NCBI RefSeq assembly: GCF_000712295.1
Contig: NZ_JMKI01000037.1
Coordinates: 152,075-216,074, forward strand
From: Synergistes jonesii
GTDB lineage: Bacteria > Synergistota > Synergistia > Synergistales > Synergistaceae
Direction: 5' to 3'
Length of the DNA: 64,000 nt
Part shown: one piece after another, positions 17,445-25,952 of the stretch
Layout: each line of letters starts with the position of its first letter
Numbering within the stretch: the stretch's first letter is position 1
Notes under the pieces: model-generated
What the model was told of the DNA's origin: nothing
The model's database searches: none
The model's input: the letters and a program-made list of their open reading frames with translations, nothing else
Position numbers and translations under genes: made by a program

Positions 17445-18190
17445 TACCAGGTGAAGTCTTCTCCGAGATAGAACTTTTTAGCGTCTTTGTTTTCCGTGAT
17501 GTACTCCGGCTCGCCTTCGAGGAAGACTTTGCCTTCGTATATGAGGCAGGCGCGGTCCGTTATTTTCAGCGTGTCGCGGACGTTGTGGTCCGTCAGGAGT
17601 ATGCCGTAGCCGCGCTCCTTGAGGTCGCGGATCATCGACTGGAGGTCCGCGACGGCGATCGGGTCGATGCCGCTGAAGGGCTCGTCAAGGAGTATGAAGA
17701 GAGGTTCCATCGCAAGGCAGCGCGCTATCTCGACGCGGCGGCGTTCTCCCCCGGAGAGCGCATGGGCTTTAGTGTCCTCAAGGCGCGAGAGGCCGTATTC
17801 TTTGAGCAGCCCCGTTATCTTCTCGCCGCGTTCGTCGCTCTCCATTCCCGATTCTTCGAGCACCAGGTCGAGATTTTGGCGCACCGTGAGGCTCCTGAAG
17901 ACCGAAGGCTCCTGCGGAAGGTAGCCTATCCCGGCCCTCGCGCGGCGGTACATCGGCATGCCGGAGAGCGAGACGCCGCCGAGCGTGACGTTGCCGCTTT
18001 CGGGCAGTATCCGGCCGACTATCATATAGAAGGTGGTGCTTTTCCCGGCTCCGTTCGGGCCGAGCAGCCCCAGTATCTCTCCGCTCTTTATCTCTAAACT
18101 GACTTCGTCGACGACCCGCCGGCCGGAAAATGATTTCACAAGTTTTTCCGTGCGCAGCACCGCTGATCTTTTCCCGTCAAGCTGCGCCAT
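17444..18190 (-). CDS. lptB: LPS export ABC transporter ATPase LptB
   Basis: 248-aa ABC ATPase that powers LPS extraction by LptFG. Walker A is GLLGPNGAGKSTTFY, the signature ALSGGERRRVEIARCLA, Walker B FILLDEPFSGIDP and the H-loop LTDHNVRDTL. This combination, with IGYLPQEPSVFRSLTV (the Q-loop region), is LptB-specific. It starts 1 bp after lptA and overlaps murJ by one base (TAATG). LptF, LptG, LptC and LptD are not in the window. Confidence 0.96.
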   Translation of the reverse strand: MAQLDGKRSAVLRTEKLVKSFSGRRVVDEVSLEIKSGEILGLLGPNGAGKSTTFYMIVGRILPESGNVTLGGVSLSGMPMYRRARAGIGYLPQEPSVFRSLTVRQNLDLVLEESGMESDERGEKITGLLKEYGLSRLEDTKAHALSGGERRRVEIARCLAMEPLFILLDEPFSGIDPIAVADLQSMIRDLKERGYGILLTDHNVRDTLKITDRACLIYEGKVFLEGEPEYITENKDAKKFYLGEDFTW

Positions 18191-18191
18191 T

Positions 18192-19247
18192 TTAATCGTT
18201 CACCCATTCTTCTTCTTCGTATGAAATATGCTGGTCGTCCGGGCGCCGCCGGCCGCTCTCCCCGGGTTCGCCCTCAGGGGCTTTTTTTTCGGCCTGTTTC
18301 GTCTCCTTCGCCCGCTTCGCTTCGTCCTTCGGAGCGCTCTTCGTGTTCGCCGGCGTTTTCTTTTCTTTTCCTTCGACTAAGAAGACTATCCTCGAATTTC
18401 CCTTGGCTTCGACGACCTTCGTGTCCTCGTGCATGACCATCGTATCGGCGGTCACCGTCTTGCCGTCGCTGCGTACGGCCTTAGTGTTGCCAGACACCAC
18501 GACGGTGCCGCGAGCCTTCGAGTAGACGGCCTTGTCTCCGGTGATCTTCGTCTTCTTTCCCTCTTTGTCGATATAATCGAATATTACGTTCTTCTCCGCC
18601 ACCATCTCGGTCATGCCCTCATCCCCCGTCTGCGGGTCCTCGGCTATGCGCCCCTCGACGCTCTTCGCGGAAAGGGCGAATTTTTTGACCTTGTCTTCGT
18701 AGCGCCTCACTTCGCGCGCCCAGAACTTGTCGTTTATCCTCGTGAATTCGTCGGAGTTTATCACCCTGTTGTCAAGCACGCCGTTGACCTTGCCCTTGGC
18801 CCAATAGTTTTTCGTGCCCATCTGCCAGCGCACGTAATCGGCGTTGAGCCAGTCCTTAGGCTCGCGCGTGAGCTTCACGTTGCCCTGCGCCTCGAACGTT
18901 CCGTCGGTCTTCTTCGTACTGTCGCCCGTCCACGACGCTCTGTCGGATTTAAGCGTTACGCCCTCGTCGGGAAACTTTCCGTCGACGTTGCCGCGGACCC
19001 TGAGTATCTCTTTTTCGGTGTTGCCGTCGGCCTCAGCTCCCTTTATAACCGCTCTGTCCTTGACGATCACCACGTTGCCCTTAGCGAAGGCGTCGCCGGT
19101 ATTCGTGTCATAGCGGATGTCGTCCGCGGAAAGGGAATTTTGTGTTTCGGCGGCGTAAATCGTCCCCGGCTGCGCCGCAAGAAGGCCGCAAAGCGTGCAG
19201 AGCGCGGCGGCGGCGCATATTTTTTTTAATTTTATTTTTATTGCCAT
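18192..19247 (-). CDS. lptA: LptA/OstA-family periplasmic LPS transport protein
   Basis: 351-aa exported protein with a signal peptide (residues 1-32, ending TIYAA) and a repetitive beta-jellyroll OstA domain: SADDIRYDTNTGDAFAKGNV, VRGNVDGKF, FEAQGNVKLTRE and ITGDKAVYSKARGTVVVSGN. The last 60 residues are a Lys/Glu/Pro-rich tail. It is longer than E. coli LptA (about 185 aa) and may carry two OstA modules, so it could combine LptA and LptC-like roles. Immediately followed by lptB. Confidence 0.85.
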   Translation of the reverse strand: MAIKIKLKKICAAAALCTLCGLLAAQPGTIYAAETQNSLSADDIRYDTNTGDAFAKGNVVIVKDRAVIKGAEADGNTEKEILRVRGNVDGKFPDEGVTLKSDRASWTGDSTKKTDGTFEAQGNVKLTREPKDWLNADYVRWQMGTKNYWAKGKVNGVLDNRVINSDEFTRINDKFWAREVRRYEDKVKKFALSAKSVEGRIAEDPQTGDEGMTEMVAEKNVIFDYIDKEGKKTKITGDKAVYSKARGTVVVSGNTKAVRSDGKTVTADTMVMHEDTKVVEAKGNSRIVFLVEGKEKKTPANTKSAPKDEAKRAKETKQAEKKAPEGEPGESGRRRPDDQHISYEEEEWVND

Positions 19248-19347
19248 ATCGTACCCCTCATTTCAGCAAGATGGAGCGGAGCTGCGCGAGCTCACAGATA
19301 GGGATATTCTACATGATTCGGCGCGATACCGCGATATATATTCAGAA

Positions 19348-20229
19348 TCATTTTCCACTTCCGACCCTCTTATTTTTGCCCTGCGGCGCGCTCTGCGCCG
19401 GCGCTTTCAGCCTCTTCTCTATCTGCGTGAATATATCGTGCAGGAAGACGAAATAATCCATGCCGTTCTGCGGGGCGGCGAGGGTGAGGCGGTTGGCGTG
19501 CGCTACGGCGGCGTAACGGATCGTCTGCGGCGTCCACGGGTCGAGCAGCAGCAGCCAGCCGCGTCTTTCCGCTTCGTCGAGCGCAGCTGAGAGAGCGGCG
19601 GCGTCGCCGTTCAGCCAGCCGCGCCAGACTTCGTCCGGCGGGCGCACGACGCCCGGGAGCGACGAGCGTACCCATCCGCCCTGAGCGCCGGTAAGGTCGA
19701 GCATCTTTGCGTTCGCGAGCAGGTGGCGCCCGACTCCCATCGCGCTGTCGATGCGCGACTGGAATTCGGCGAGCCTCCTCTGATAATACGAATAATTTTT
19801 CCCATCCGCGCCGGCGATTATCTTCATCGTCTCCTGCGCGATGAAAGGCAGCATCGCTGGGTCGAAGAAGGCGGCGCGGCGCTTCTCCTCGCCGAGCGGC
19901 AGCTTCGGGTAGAGAATCCTCAGTTTCTTATTGCCGGAGGCGATTTTCAGCGTCGCCGCTTCCTGCGCGTCGAAGGCTATTATTATTTCGCCGGCCCGCG
20001 GCCGGCTCGACGGCACCTCTACGCCGGCGTCGTTCCATACCGCGAGAGCGCGCACCGAGGCCTGCTTGCCGCCGATGAAGGAGGCGACTTCAAGAAGCCA
20101 CGGCGAGGCTACGGCGGCCCTGAGCTGCTGCGCCGCAGCGCAGGGCCCGGCGTTTGCCGAGATCAACAAAAGAAGGAGAGCGGCGCGCAGCGCGAGAATC
20201 GCACGGCGGGCGCGTCTGCCCGCTTCCAT
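19348..20229 (-). CDS. Exported protein resembling a metal-ABC substrate-binding protein (ZnuA-like, degenerate)
   Basis: 293-aa protein with a signal peptide (AALLLLLISANAGPCAAAQ). The order of segments (SPWLLEVASFIGGKQASVRAL near residue 40, a helical backbone with YYQRRLAEFQSRIDSAM, and QTIRYAAVAHANRLTLA near the C terminus) resembles cluster A-I (ZnuA/TroA) binding proteins. The His ligands expected in those proteins are not visible at the corresponding places. It starts directly after pyrE on the same transcript. The family call is tentative; an alternative is simply an unknown periplasmic protein. Confidence 0.5.
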   Translation of the reverse strand: MEAGRRARRAILALRAALLLLLISANAGPCAAAQQLRAAVASPWLLEVASFIGGKQASVRALAVWNDAGVEVPSSRPRAGEIIIAFDAQEAATLKIASGNKKLRILYPKLPLGEEKRRAAFFDPAMLPFIAQETMKIIAGADGKNYSYYQRRLAEFQSRIDSAMGVGRHLLANAKMLDLTGAQGGWVRSSLPGVVRPPDEVWRGWLNGDAAALSAALDEAERRGWLLLLDPWTPQTIRYAAVAHANRLTLAAPQNGMDYFVFLHDIFTQIEKRLKAPAQSAPQGKNKRVGSGK

Positions 20230-20826
20230 TTATTTTGCGTCCGGCCTGCTGCCGGGCTTTACGAGGGGCAGGCCGACTTTGCAGAGAGGGCACTCCTCCG
20301 GCCTGTAATTCGCGAAGCAGACCTTCACAAGCGATTTGAGGTCCCATTCAGGCAGGCAGCCCTTCGCGCGCCTGTCGACGATGCAGCCCGACGCCGCCCA
20401 CACGGCCCCGCCGTCGGCCAGCGCCATAGCCGCCTCGCGCGACGATTTGCCGGTGGTGCACACGTCCTCCACCAGCGCAAAGCGAAGCGAGCCGGGGTGA
20501 GGGAATCTTTTCAGACGCATCTCGCCGTCGACCCGCTCGGTGAATAGGAAGGGAACGTCGAGGGCTCGCGCGACCTCGTGCCCTATTATCAGGCCGCCGA
20601 GCGCCGGCGAAAGGATGAAGTCAGGCTTATGCGGGGCGAGCAGCTTCGCGAGCTCCACGCCGGCGTAAGCCGCGTATTTCGGATAGCGGAGCAGCAGCGC
20701 GCACTGCATGTAGTTGTCGCTGTGGAGCCCGGACGTGAGCTTGAAGTGTCCCGTCAGATGGGCGCCGCTTGCCGCCATCATTTCAAGAATCTTTTCCGCC
20801 GCGTCGTTTTCACGGGAACGAGTCAT
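20230..20826 (-). CDS. pyrE: Orotate phosphoribosyltransferase
   Basis: 198-aa enzyme converting orotate and PRPP to orotidine monophosphate. The PRPP loop is FALVEDVCTTGKSSREAA and the substrate side has LTSGLHSDNYMQ. A C-terminal extension carries a Cys pair (CPLC). It overlaps pyrF by one base (its start at 20826) and is the last pyr gene of the pyrRBCFE operon. Confidence 0.95.
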   Translation of the reverse strand: MTRSRENDAAEKILEMMAASGAHLTGHFKLTSGLHSDNYMQCALLLRYPKYAAYAGVELAKLLAPHKPDFILSPALGGLIIGHEVARALDVPFLFTERVDGEMRLKRFPHPGSLRFALVEDVCTTGKSSREAAMALADGGAVWAASGCIVDRRAKGCLPEWDLKSLVKVCFANYRPEECPLCKVGLPLVKPGSRPDAK

Positions 20827-21533
20827 CAGCGTGAGACCTCCTCAAGCGAAGCGATGATGTCCTTCGCGGCCGCGACGGGGTCCGCCGCTTCGAGAATCGG
20901 GCGCCCTACTACGACATATGTCGCTCCCGCGAGCGCCGCCTCCTTCGCCGTCGCGACGCGCGCCTGGTCCTCGGCGCCGGCCCTCTTAGCGCGGATGCCA
21001 GGCACCACGCGCATCAGCTTCCGGGCCCTTCCCTTCAGCAGATCGAGGTCGAGCGGCGAGCAGACGATTCCGTCGAGCCCTGCGCGCTCGGCCGCTTCCG
21101 CGCGCGCGACAAGCGCCAGCCCCATATCGCAGCCCGGGTGGACGTCTTCCCAGAGCTCCCCTCCGAGGCTCGTCAGCACCGTTATGCCGAGCAGCTTAGT
21201 CTCGCTTCCGGCTCTGTCGCGCGCCGCGACGCTGCGCGCCATCATCTCGCAGCCGCCCGAGGTGTGCAGAGTGAGGGCCCAAAGGCCGAGCTGCGAAAGA
21301 GGCTCGACAGCCGACGCGACGGTATTGGGAATGTCGTGCAGCTTAAGGTCGAGGAAAATTTTATAGCCGCGCGAAATCAGCTCGCGGACGAAGGGGACTC
21401 CTCCGAGCGCGTAAAGGCGCGGCCCGATCTTTATATATTCGGTGGCATGCCCGAGCCTGTCGAGAAAGCTTCTCGCGTCGTCGGGGGCTGGCACGTCGAG
21501 CGCGGCTATCAGCCCACATTTTTTGTCGTTCAT
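20826..21533 (-). CDS. pyrF: Orotidine 5'-phosphate decarboxylase
   Basis: 235-aa TIM-barrel enzyme that decarboxylates OMP to UMP. The start at 21533 (MNDKKCGLIAALDVP) has GGAGG 7 bases upstream and gives the standard length. The catalytic tetrad motif appears as DLKLHDIPNT, and the phosphate-binding end as GIRAKRAGAEDQARVATAKE. A 12-bp inverted repeat lies in the 95-bp gap from pyrC. Confidence 0.95.
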   Translation of the reverse strand: MNDKKCGLIAALDVPAPDDARSFLDRLGHATEYIKIGPRLYALGGVPFVRELISRGYKIFLDLKLHDIPNTVASAVEPLSQLGLWALTLHTSGGCEMMARSVAARDRAGSETKLLGITVLTSLGGELWEDVHPGCDMGLALVARAEAAERAGLDGIVCSPLDLDLLKGRARKLMRVVPGIRAKRAGAEDQARVATAKEAALAGATYVVVGRPILEAADPVAAAKDIIASLEEVSR

Positions 21534-21551
21534 ATTTTTCCCTCCATAAGA

Positions 21552-21582
21552 CGATAGCACAACAGATTTCGTTGTGCTATCG
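21552..21582. repeat. 12-bp perfect inverted repeat between pyrC and pyrF
   Basis: CGATAGCACAAC, a 7-nt loop and GTTGTGCTATCG form a strong hairpin ending about 19 bases before the pyrF start on the minus strand. There is no U-run after it, so it is not a standard intrinsic terminator. It may act as an RNA processing/stability element or a translational control for pyrF. Confidence 0.75.
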
Positions 21583-21628
21583 CCGCTGTCATTATTATAA
21601 CCAGTTTGCCCGGTATTTTGGCGCTTCG

Positions 21629-22933
21629 CTACAGTTCCTCTTCGTCCTGCCAGATTCTTTCGCCGCCGACGAAGGTCGCCACGGGCCAGCCCGTCAGGGC
21701 CGTGCCTTCCCACGGGCAGCAGCGCGCCTTGCTCTTCCACGCCGAGCAGTCGACTATGCGGGTCCTATCCTCGTCGACGACCGTGAGATCCGCCGGGGCT
21801 CCCTCCTCGATCCTGCCGAGCCCGTGCCACTTCTCCGGCAGAAGGGCGGCGGGGGAGGAAGTCATCTTCCTGAATAGCAGTTCGAGCGGAACCTCGGGAT
21901 AATTTCTCGCACGGTAGTCGAGGAGCACCGCGACGGCGCATTCGAGCGACGCGATTCCGAACGGCGCCTCCTGAAAGGGCTCGTCCTTGTCGTCGAGATG
22001 CCACGGCGCGTGGTCCGTCACTATCGCGTCGATCGTTCCGTCCAGCAATCCCTCCCAGAGAGCCTTCTGGTCGTTCGCGGAGCGGAGCGGCGGGTTGACC
22101 TTGAAACGCGAATTGTAGCCGCTCGCGATCACCGCGTTCTCGTTGAGGGTCAGATGGTGGAACGTCGTGTCGCAGCTGACGTCCAGCCCCGCGCGCTTCG
22201 CGTTGCGGATGAGCTCTACCGCGCCGGCGCTCGAAAGATGCGTGAAATGTATCCTTCCGCCCGTGTCGCGGACGAGCGCTATGCCGCGCGCGACGTCTAT
22301 CTCCTCGGACGCGCCGGGGATGCCTTTAAGCCCGGACATCGCGCTGACGCGCCCCTCGTGCACCTGCCCTCCCTGGAAGAGGCTTATCTCTTCCGGATGT
22401 TCCATCACGCGCGGCAGCTTTTTGCCCGTGTACAGCAACGCGAGGCGCATCAGGTGGCTCGTTGCGATAGGCGATCCGTCGTCCGTGAAGAATACCGCGC
22501 CGGCCTCGGACATCTTTTCCATCTCGCATATCTCTTTGCCCCCGCGCCCCTTGCTTACGCAGCCGGCCGGAAGTATGCGCGCCGCGCGCGCCGCGGCGCC
22601 GTGGCTTATCACGTATTCGATCAGCGCCGGCTCGGATATCGCCGGCTTCGTGTTCGGCATCGCGACGAGCGTCGTGAAGCCTCCGGCAGCTCCGGCGCGC
22701 GCGCCGCTTTGCAGGTCTTCGTTCCATTCGCCGCCAGGGTCGCGGAAATGCGCGTGCAGGTCTATGAAGCCCGGCGTCAGCAGGCGGCCGTTTCCCTCTA
22801 CCGTTTCGGCGCCTTCGCATTCGAGCGCCGAGCCGACCCTCGATATCTTGCCCTCCTCGGTGAGGAGGCACTCTTCCTTTATGAATTCTTTGCCGTTGAA
22901 AATTTTAAAATTTTTGAAGAGAAACTTCATCAT
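21629..22933 (-). CDS. pyrC: Dihydroorotase
   Basis: 434-aa class I amidohydrolase-type dihydroorotase, cyclising carbamoyl aspartate to dihydroorotate. It has the metal motif FIDLHAHFRDPG, the downstream His ligand region ITHLSSAGAVELIR-like (HFTHLSS), and the catalytic Asp motif AIVTDHAPWH. The start at 22933/22930 follows GGAGGT and overlaps the pyrB stop; the longer reading frame into pyrB is not family-like. It could be the active form or a PyrB-partner form; all metal ligands look intact. Confidence 0.95.
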   Translation of the reverse strand: MMKFLFKNFKIFNGKEFIKEECLLTEEGKISRVGSALECEGAETVEGNGRLLTPGFIDLHAHFRDPGGEWNEDLQSGARAGAAGGFTTLVAMPNTKPAISEPALIEYVISHGAAARAARILPAGCVSKGRGGKEICEMEKMSEAGAVFFTDDGSPIATSHLMRLALLYTGKKLPRVMEHPEEISLFQGGQVHEGRVSAMSGLKGIPGASEEIDVARGIALVRDTGGRIHFTHLSSAGAVELIRNAKRAGLDVSCDTTFHHLTLNENAVIASGYNSRFKVNPPLRSANDQKALWEGLLDGTIDAIVTDHAPWHLDDKDEPFQEAPFGIASLECAVAVLLDYRARNYPEVPLELLFRKMTSSPAALLPEKWHGLGRIEEGAPADLTVVDEDRTRIVDCSAWKSKARCCPWEGTALTGWPVATFVGGERIWQDEEEL

Positions 22934-23886
22934 CTTGCACCTCCGCCGCAGAGATAAAGAAGCGCCATCCTCGTCGCGACGCCGGAACGGACCTGTTCGA
23001 GTATCACGCTCTGATGCCCGTCGGCAACCTCGGAGGCTATCTCCACACCCCTGTTTATCGGCCCGGGATGCATCGCGAGGGCTCCGGGCTTCGCGCGCTT
23101 CATCAATTCTTCGTCGGCGCCCCACCAGCGGTGATATTCGTCGACCGACGGAAAGAGCCCCTCCTGCTGTCTCTCTCTCTGTATCCTCAGCAGATAGACC
23201 ATATCCGCACCCTTCACCGCGTCGCGCGGTTCGCGCTCGTAGGCTACCCCCAAGTCTTCGACCTCGCGCGGCATCAGCGTCGGCGGGCCGGAGAGGACGA
23301 CTTCGCAGCCCATCGTCCTGAAGGCTATGACGTCGCTGCGCGCCACCCTGCTGTGCAGTACGTCGCCTATCAGCGCGATCTTTCTGCCCTCAAGGTCGCC
23401 GTAATGCTTCCACGCGGTGTAAACGTCGAGCAGCGCCTGCGTCGGGTGCGCGTGAGTGCCGTCGCCGGCGTTGAGCACTATGCCACGCTTCAGCTTCGAC
23501 GCGAGATACTGCGCCGCACCGACTGCACCGTGGCGCATCACGACTATGTCGGCGCCCATCGACTCGAGCGTCCACGCGGTGTCGCGCATCGTCTCGCCCT
23601 TCGCCGTGCTCGAGCCGGAGGCCGACCAGTTGACGACGTCGGCCGAGAGCATCTTTTCGGCGAGCTCGAAGGAGACGCGAGTGCGCGTCGAATTTTCGAA
23701 GAAGAGATTCACGCACATCTTGCCGCGCAGAGCCGGAACTTTTTTCACCGGCCTGTCCATAACGTTCTCCATCTGGCGGGACTGGTCGAGGAAGAATAAA
23801 AATTCGTCGCGCGTCCAGCCGTCAAGGTCTATAACGCTGCGATGGCGCCAGCCCATCGTGCCCATCTCGTTACGCGTCGCGCTCAC
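22930..23886 (-). CDS. pyrB: Aspartate carbamoyltransferase catalytic subunit
   Basis: 318-aa enzyme condensing carbamoyl phosphate and aspartate. The carbamoyl-phosphate loop is FFENSTRTRVSFE (residues about 62-74), followed by HPTQALLDVYT and the aspartate-binding region near the C terminus (HPGPINRGVEI). No pyrI regulatory subunit is adjacent. It overlaps pyrR by 17 bp. Confidence 0.96.
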   Translation of the reverse strand: MSATRNEMGTMGWRHRSVIDLDGWTRDEFLFFLDQSRQMENVMDRPVKKVPALRGKMCVNLFFENSTRTRVSFELAEKMLSADVVNWSASGSSTAKGETMRDTAWTLESMGADIVVMRHGAVGAAQYLASKLKRGIVLNAGDGTHAHPTQALLDVYTAWKHYGDLEGRKIALIGDVLHSRVARSDVIAFRTMGCEVVLSGPPTLMPREVEDLGVAYEREPRDAVKGADMVYLLRIQRERQQEGLFPSVDEYHRWWGADEELMKRAKPGALAMHPGPINRGVEIASEVADGHQSVILEQVRSGVATRMALLYLCGGGAR

Positions 23887-24421
23887 AGATTACCACCTCA
23901 TCCTTTCCGTCAAGCTCTTCCACCCTGACCTCTATGACTTCGTTCTTCGACGTCGGCACGTTCCTGCCGCAAATATCCGCGTGTATCGGCAGCTCGCGGT
24001 GCCCACGGTCGACGATCACCGCAAGCTGGACGCTCTGCGGACGACCGAGGTCGACGAGCGCCTCGAGCGCCGCGCGCACTGTGCGCCCCGTGAAGATGAC
24101 GTCGTCTACGAGGAAAATATGCTTGCCGCAGATATCCTCAGGCATCCTCGTGCTGTGGACGATGGGCTGCTCCGAAAGCGTCGTCAGATCGTCGCGGTAG
24201 AGAGTTATGTCGAGCTCTCCGCAGGGGACCTTCACGCCTTCGGCGTCTTCAACGAGCTTCTGCAGGCGGCGCGCTATATATACGCCGCGGCGGTGGATGC
24301 CGACGAGAATCATCCTGTCGGTGCCCTTGTTGCGCTCGACCATCTCATGGGCGATTCTGCGTATCACGCGGTTCAAGTCCTGCGCGTTCATCAGCTTCGC
24401 CTTTTCTCTGAGCTCTGCCAT
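23870..24421 (-). CDS. pyrR: Bifunctional pyr operon regulator / uracil phosphoribosyltransferase PyrR
   Basis: 183-aa RNA-binding attenuation protein that, with UMP bound, promotes termination in the pyr leader; it can also have UPRTase activity. The PRPP motif is FLVDDVIFTGRTVRAALEAL, and GIHRRGVYIARRL is the PyrR-type basic segment. It is the first gene of the pyr operon, right behind a promoter and an attenuator-type hairpin. Confidence 0.96.
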   Translation of the reverse strand: MAELREKAKLMNAQDLNRVIRRIAHEMVERNKGTDRMILVGIHRRGVYIARRLQKLVEDAEGVKVPCGELDITLYRDDLTTLSEQPIVHSTRMPEDICGKHIFLVDDVIFTGRTVRAALEALVDLGRPQSVQLAVIVDRGHRELPIHADICGRNVPTSKNEVIEVRVEELDGKDEVVICERDA

Positions 24422-24452
24422 TTATACTCCCCCTGATTCAATTGTTTTCCGG

Positions 24453-24485
24453 CAAAAAATAAGACCGCCCCTCTCGGGACAGTCT
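24453..24485 (-). promoter_or_regulatory. PyrR-type attenuator hairpin in the pyr leader
   Basis: On the minus strand AGACTGTCCC-GAGA-GGGGCGGTCT forms an interrupted 10-bp stem (24462-24485) followed by TATTTTTT. The loop side reads TCCCGAGAGGGG, close to the PyrR recognition consensus (UCC-N-G-N-GAGG). It sits about 100 nt downstream of the predicted transcript start and 32 nt before pyrR, so it probably serves as the pyr-operon attenuator. A separate upstream anti-terminator was not identified. Confidence 0.7.
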
Positions 24486-24593
24486 GTAAAAGCAGCGAAA
24501 GGCACGGCTTGGAACGGAAAAGAATCTCGCCGAAGCTCTGAAACGAAATCCCATTTCATCATCCGCCGCACCCCCTTTTTCTGAACTGCGAGC

Positions 24594-24622
24594 ATTATAC
24601 AGGATATTTTTATTATATGCAA
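24594..24622 (-). promoter_or_regulatory. Strong sigma-70-type promoter of the pyr operon
   Basis: TTGCAT (24617-24622), a 17-bp A/T-rich spacer and a consensus TATAAT (24594-24599) on the minus strand. It predicts a start near 24587 and a leader of about 165 nt ahead of pyrR. Confidence 0.85.
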
Positions 24623-24661
24623 GCGGTTGCAAAAATTATTTCCGACGCTTCGGCGGCGTAC

Positions 24662-25906
24662 TTATCCCCGCTGGATTAGCCTGATAAGCGGGTCGTTTTT
24701 CAGCGCTTCTATCTCCTTCGCGCGGATATATTCGCCTATCTGCGGGCCGCTCAGCCCTTCGGGGATTTTGCACTTCGACGCTTTTTTGACGAGCGCGAGC
24801 AGCCTGTCGTAATCGTTCAAAAAGGCGGGCGTCTCGCCGCGATTGTCGGCCGCCATTATCACGGAGAAACCGTCGGCTCCGATAGCTTCTTTTTCCAACG
24901 CGCGTATCAGGTCGCGGATCTCAGGCGGGCTTTTCATGCGGCTCGCGCGCATATGCTCCCTTGCTGCGAATGCCGCGCTCCTGCTCCACACGCGCGGCAG
25001 CGAAAGGGCCGCAGCGATCTCGCCGATCATCGCTTCGCCCTTTTTTTCGTAGCCGTAATGACGGGGCAGCTCTTCCTCCGGCGTTTCACCCTTGCCGACG
25101 TCGTGCATCAGCACGGCGAAGCGAACCTCCGGGCGCTCAGTTTTTTCGGCCGCCGCGTCGAGCGCCGTCATCGTATGCTCGAACGCGTCGCCTTCGGGAT
25201 GAAACTCCGGCGGCTGCGCTTTGCCGATAAGCCTGTAGAGCCACGGGAACTCGCTTTCAAGAAGGGCTGCGTCGCGCAGGTGTCTGAAGTACATAGAGGG
25301 GTGCCGCACGACGATAGCCTTCGCGAGCTCGAAAAATTTTCTCTCGGCGGGTTCGGCGCGCAGCTCCTCCGCGCAGCGCGCCATCATCGAAAGAGTCCGC
25401 GGCTCTATTGAAAATTCGAACTGTGCGGCCTGCCTCGCTGCGCGGAGAGCGCGCACGGGGTCTTCGTAGAAGCGCTCGGACGTCGCGCGTACGACGCGCG
25501 CAGCTATATCCCTCGCCCCACCGTAAGGGTCGATGAGCCGCCCCTCCGAATCGCGCGCCATGCTGTTGAGCGTGCAGTCGCGCCGATAGAGGTCTTCCTC
25601 GATCGTTATCTCTGGAGAGCAGAAGACTTGGAAGCCCCTATAGCCGCTGCCGCTTTTTTTCTCGCGCCGCGCTAACGCTATCTCGCAGCGCAGCCCGTCG
25701 ATCTCGTGCAGGAATACCGGGAAGGAGCGTCCGACGCGCCGCGCGTCCGGGAATTCCGACAAAAAATTTTTCGCCGCCACGCCGCATACGACGTAATCCC
25801 TGTCGCTCACTGCGCGCCCCATCAGAGCGTCGCGCACCGCACCGCCGACTAAGTACGCCGAGCCTCCCATTTTTTTTACTCTTGCAAAAAATTCTTTTTC
25901 CGTCAT
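24662..25906 (-). CDS. cca: CCA tRNA nucleotidyltransferase / poly(A)-polymerase family with HD domain
   Basis: 414-aa class II nucleotidyltransferase that adds or repairs the tRNA 3' CCA end. The head has YLVGGAVRDALMG and the catalytic DxD in SDRDYVV, then RRDCTLNSMA and the nucleotide-specificity stretch EDPVRALRAARQAAQF. The C-terminal half carries an HD-domain motif (LMHDVGKGETP, and EHMRASRM). It could be a CCA-adding or an A-adding enzyme; sequence alone does not settle that. A terminator lies between it and frr. Confidence 0.9.
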   Translation of the reverse strand: MTEKEFFARVKKMGGSAYLVGGAVRDALMGRAVSDRDYVVCGVAAKNFLSEFPDARRVGRSFPVFLHEIDGLRCEIALARREKKSGSGYRGFQVFCSPEITIEEDLYRRDCTLNSMARDSEGRLIDPYGGARDIAARVVRATSERFYEDPVRALRAARQAAQFEFSIEPRTLSMMARCAEELRAEPAERKFFELAKAIVVRHPSMYFRHLRDAALLESEFPWLYRLIGKAQPPEFHPEGDAFEHTMTALDAAAEKTERPEVRFAVLMHDVGKGETPEEELPRHYGYEKKGEAMIGEIAAALSLPRVWSRSAAFAAREHMRASRMKSPPEIRDLIRALEKEAIGADGFSVIMAADNRGETPAFLNDYDRLLALVKKASKCKIPEGLSGPQIGEYIRAKEIEALKNDPLIRLIQRG

Positions 25907-25913
25907 CGCCTAT

Positions 25914-25936
25914 AAAAAAAGCCGCCTTCCGGCGGC
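25914..25936 (-). terminator. Rho-independent terminator between frr and cca
   Basis: The minus strand has GCCGCC-GGAA-GGCGGC followed by seven T, 17 bp after the frr stop and just upstream of the cca start. It closes the rpsB-tsf-pyrH-frr group. Confidence 0.9.
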
Positions 25937-25952
25937 CCGCGCTTCGCTTCGC

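Noticed and set aside
24422..24632. Short minus-strand frames in the pyr leader (64-66 codons)
   Set aside because: They overlap the attenuator hairpin and run through it; leader RNA is the better explanation.
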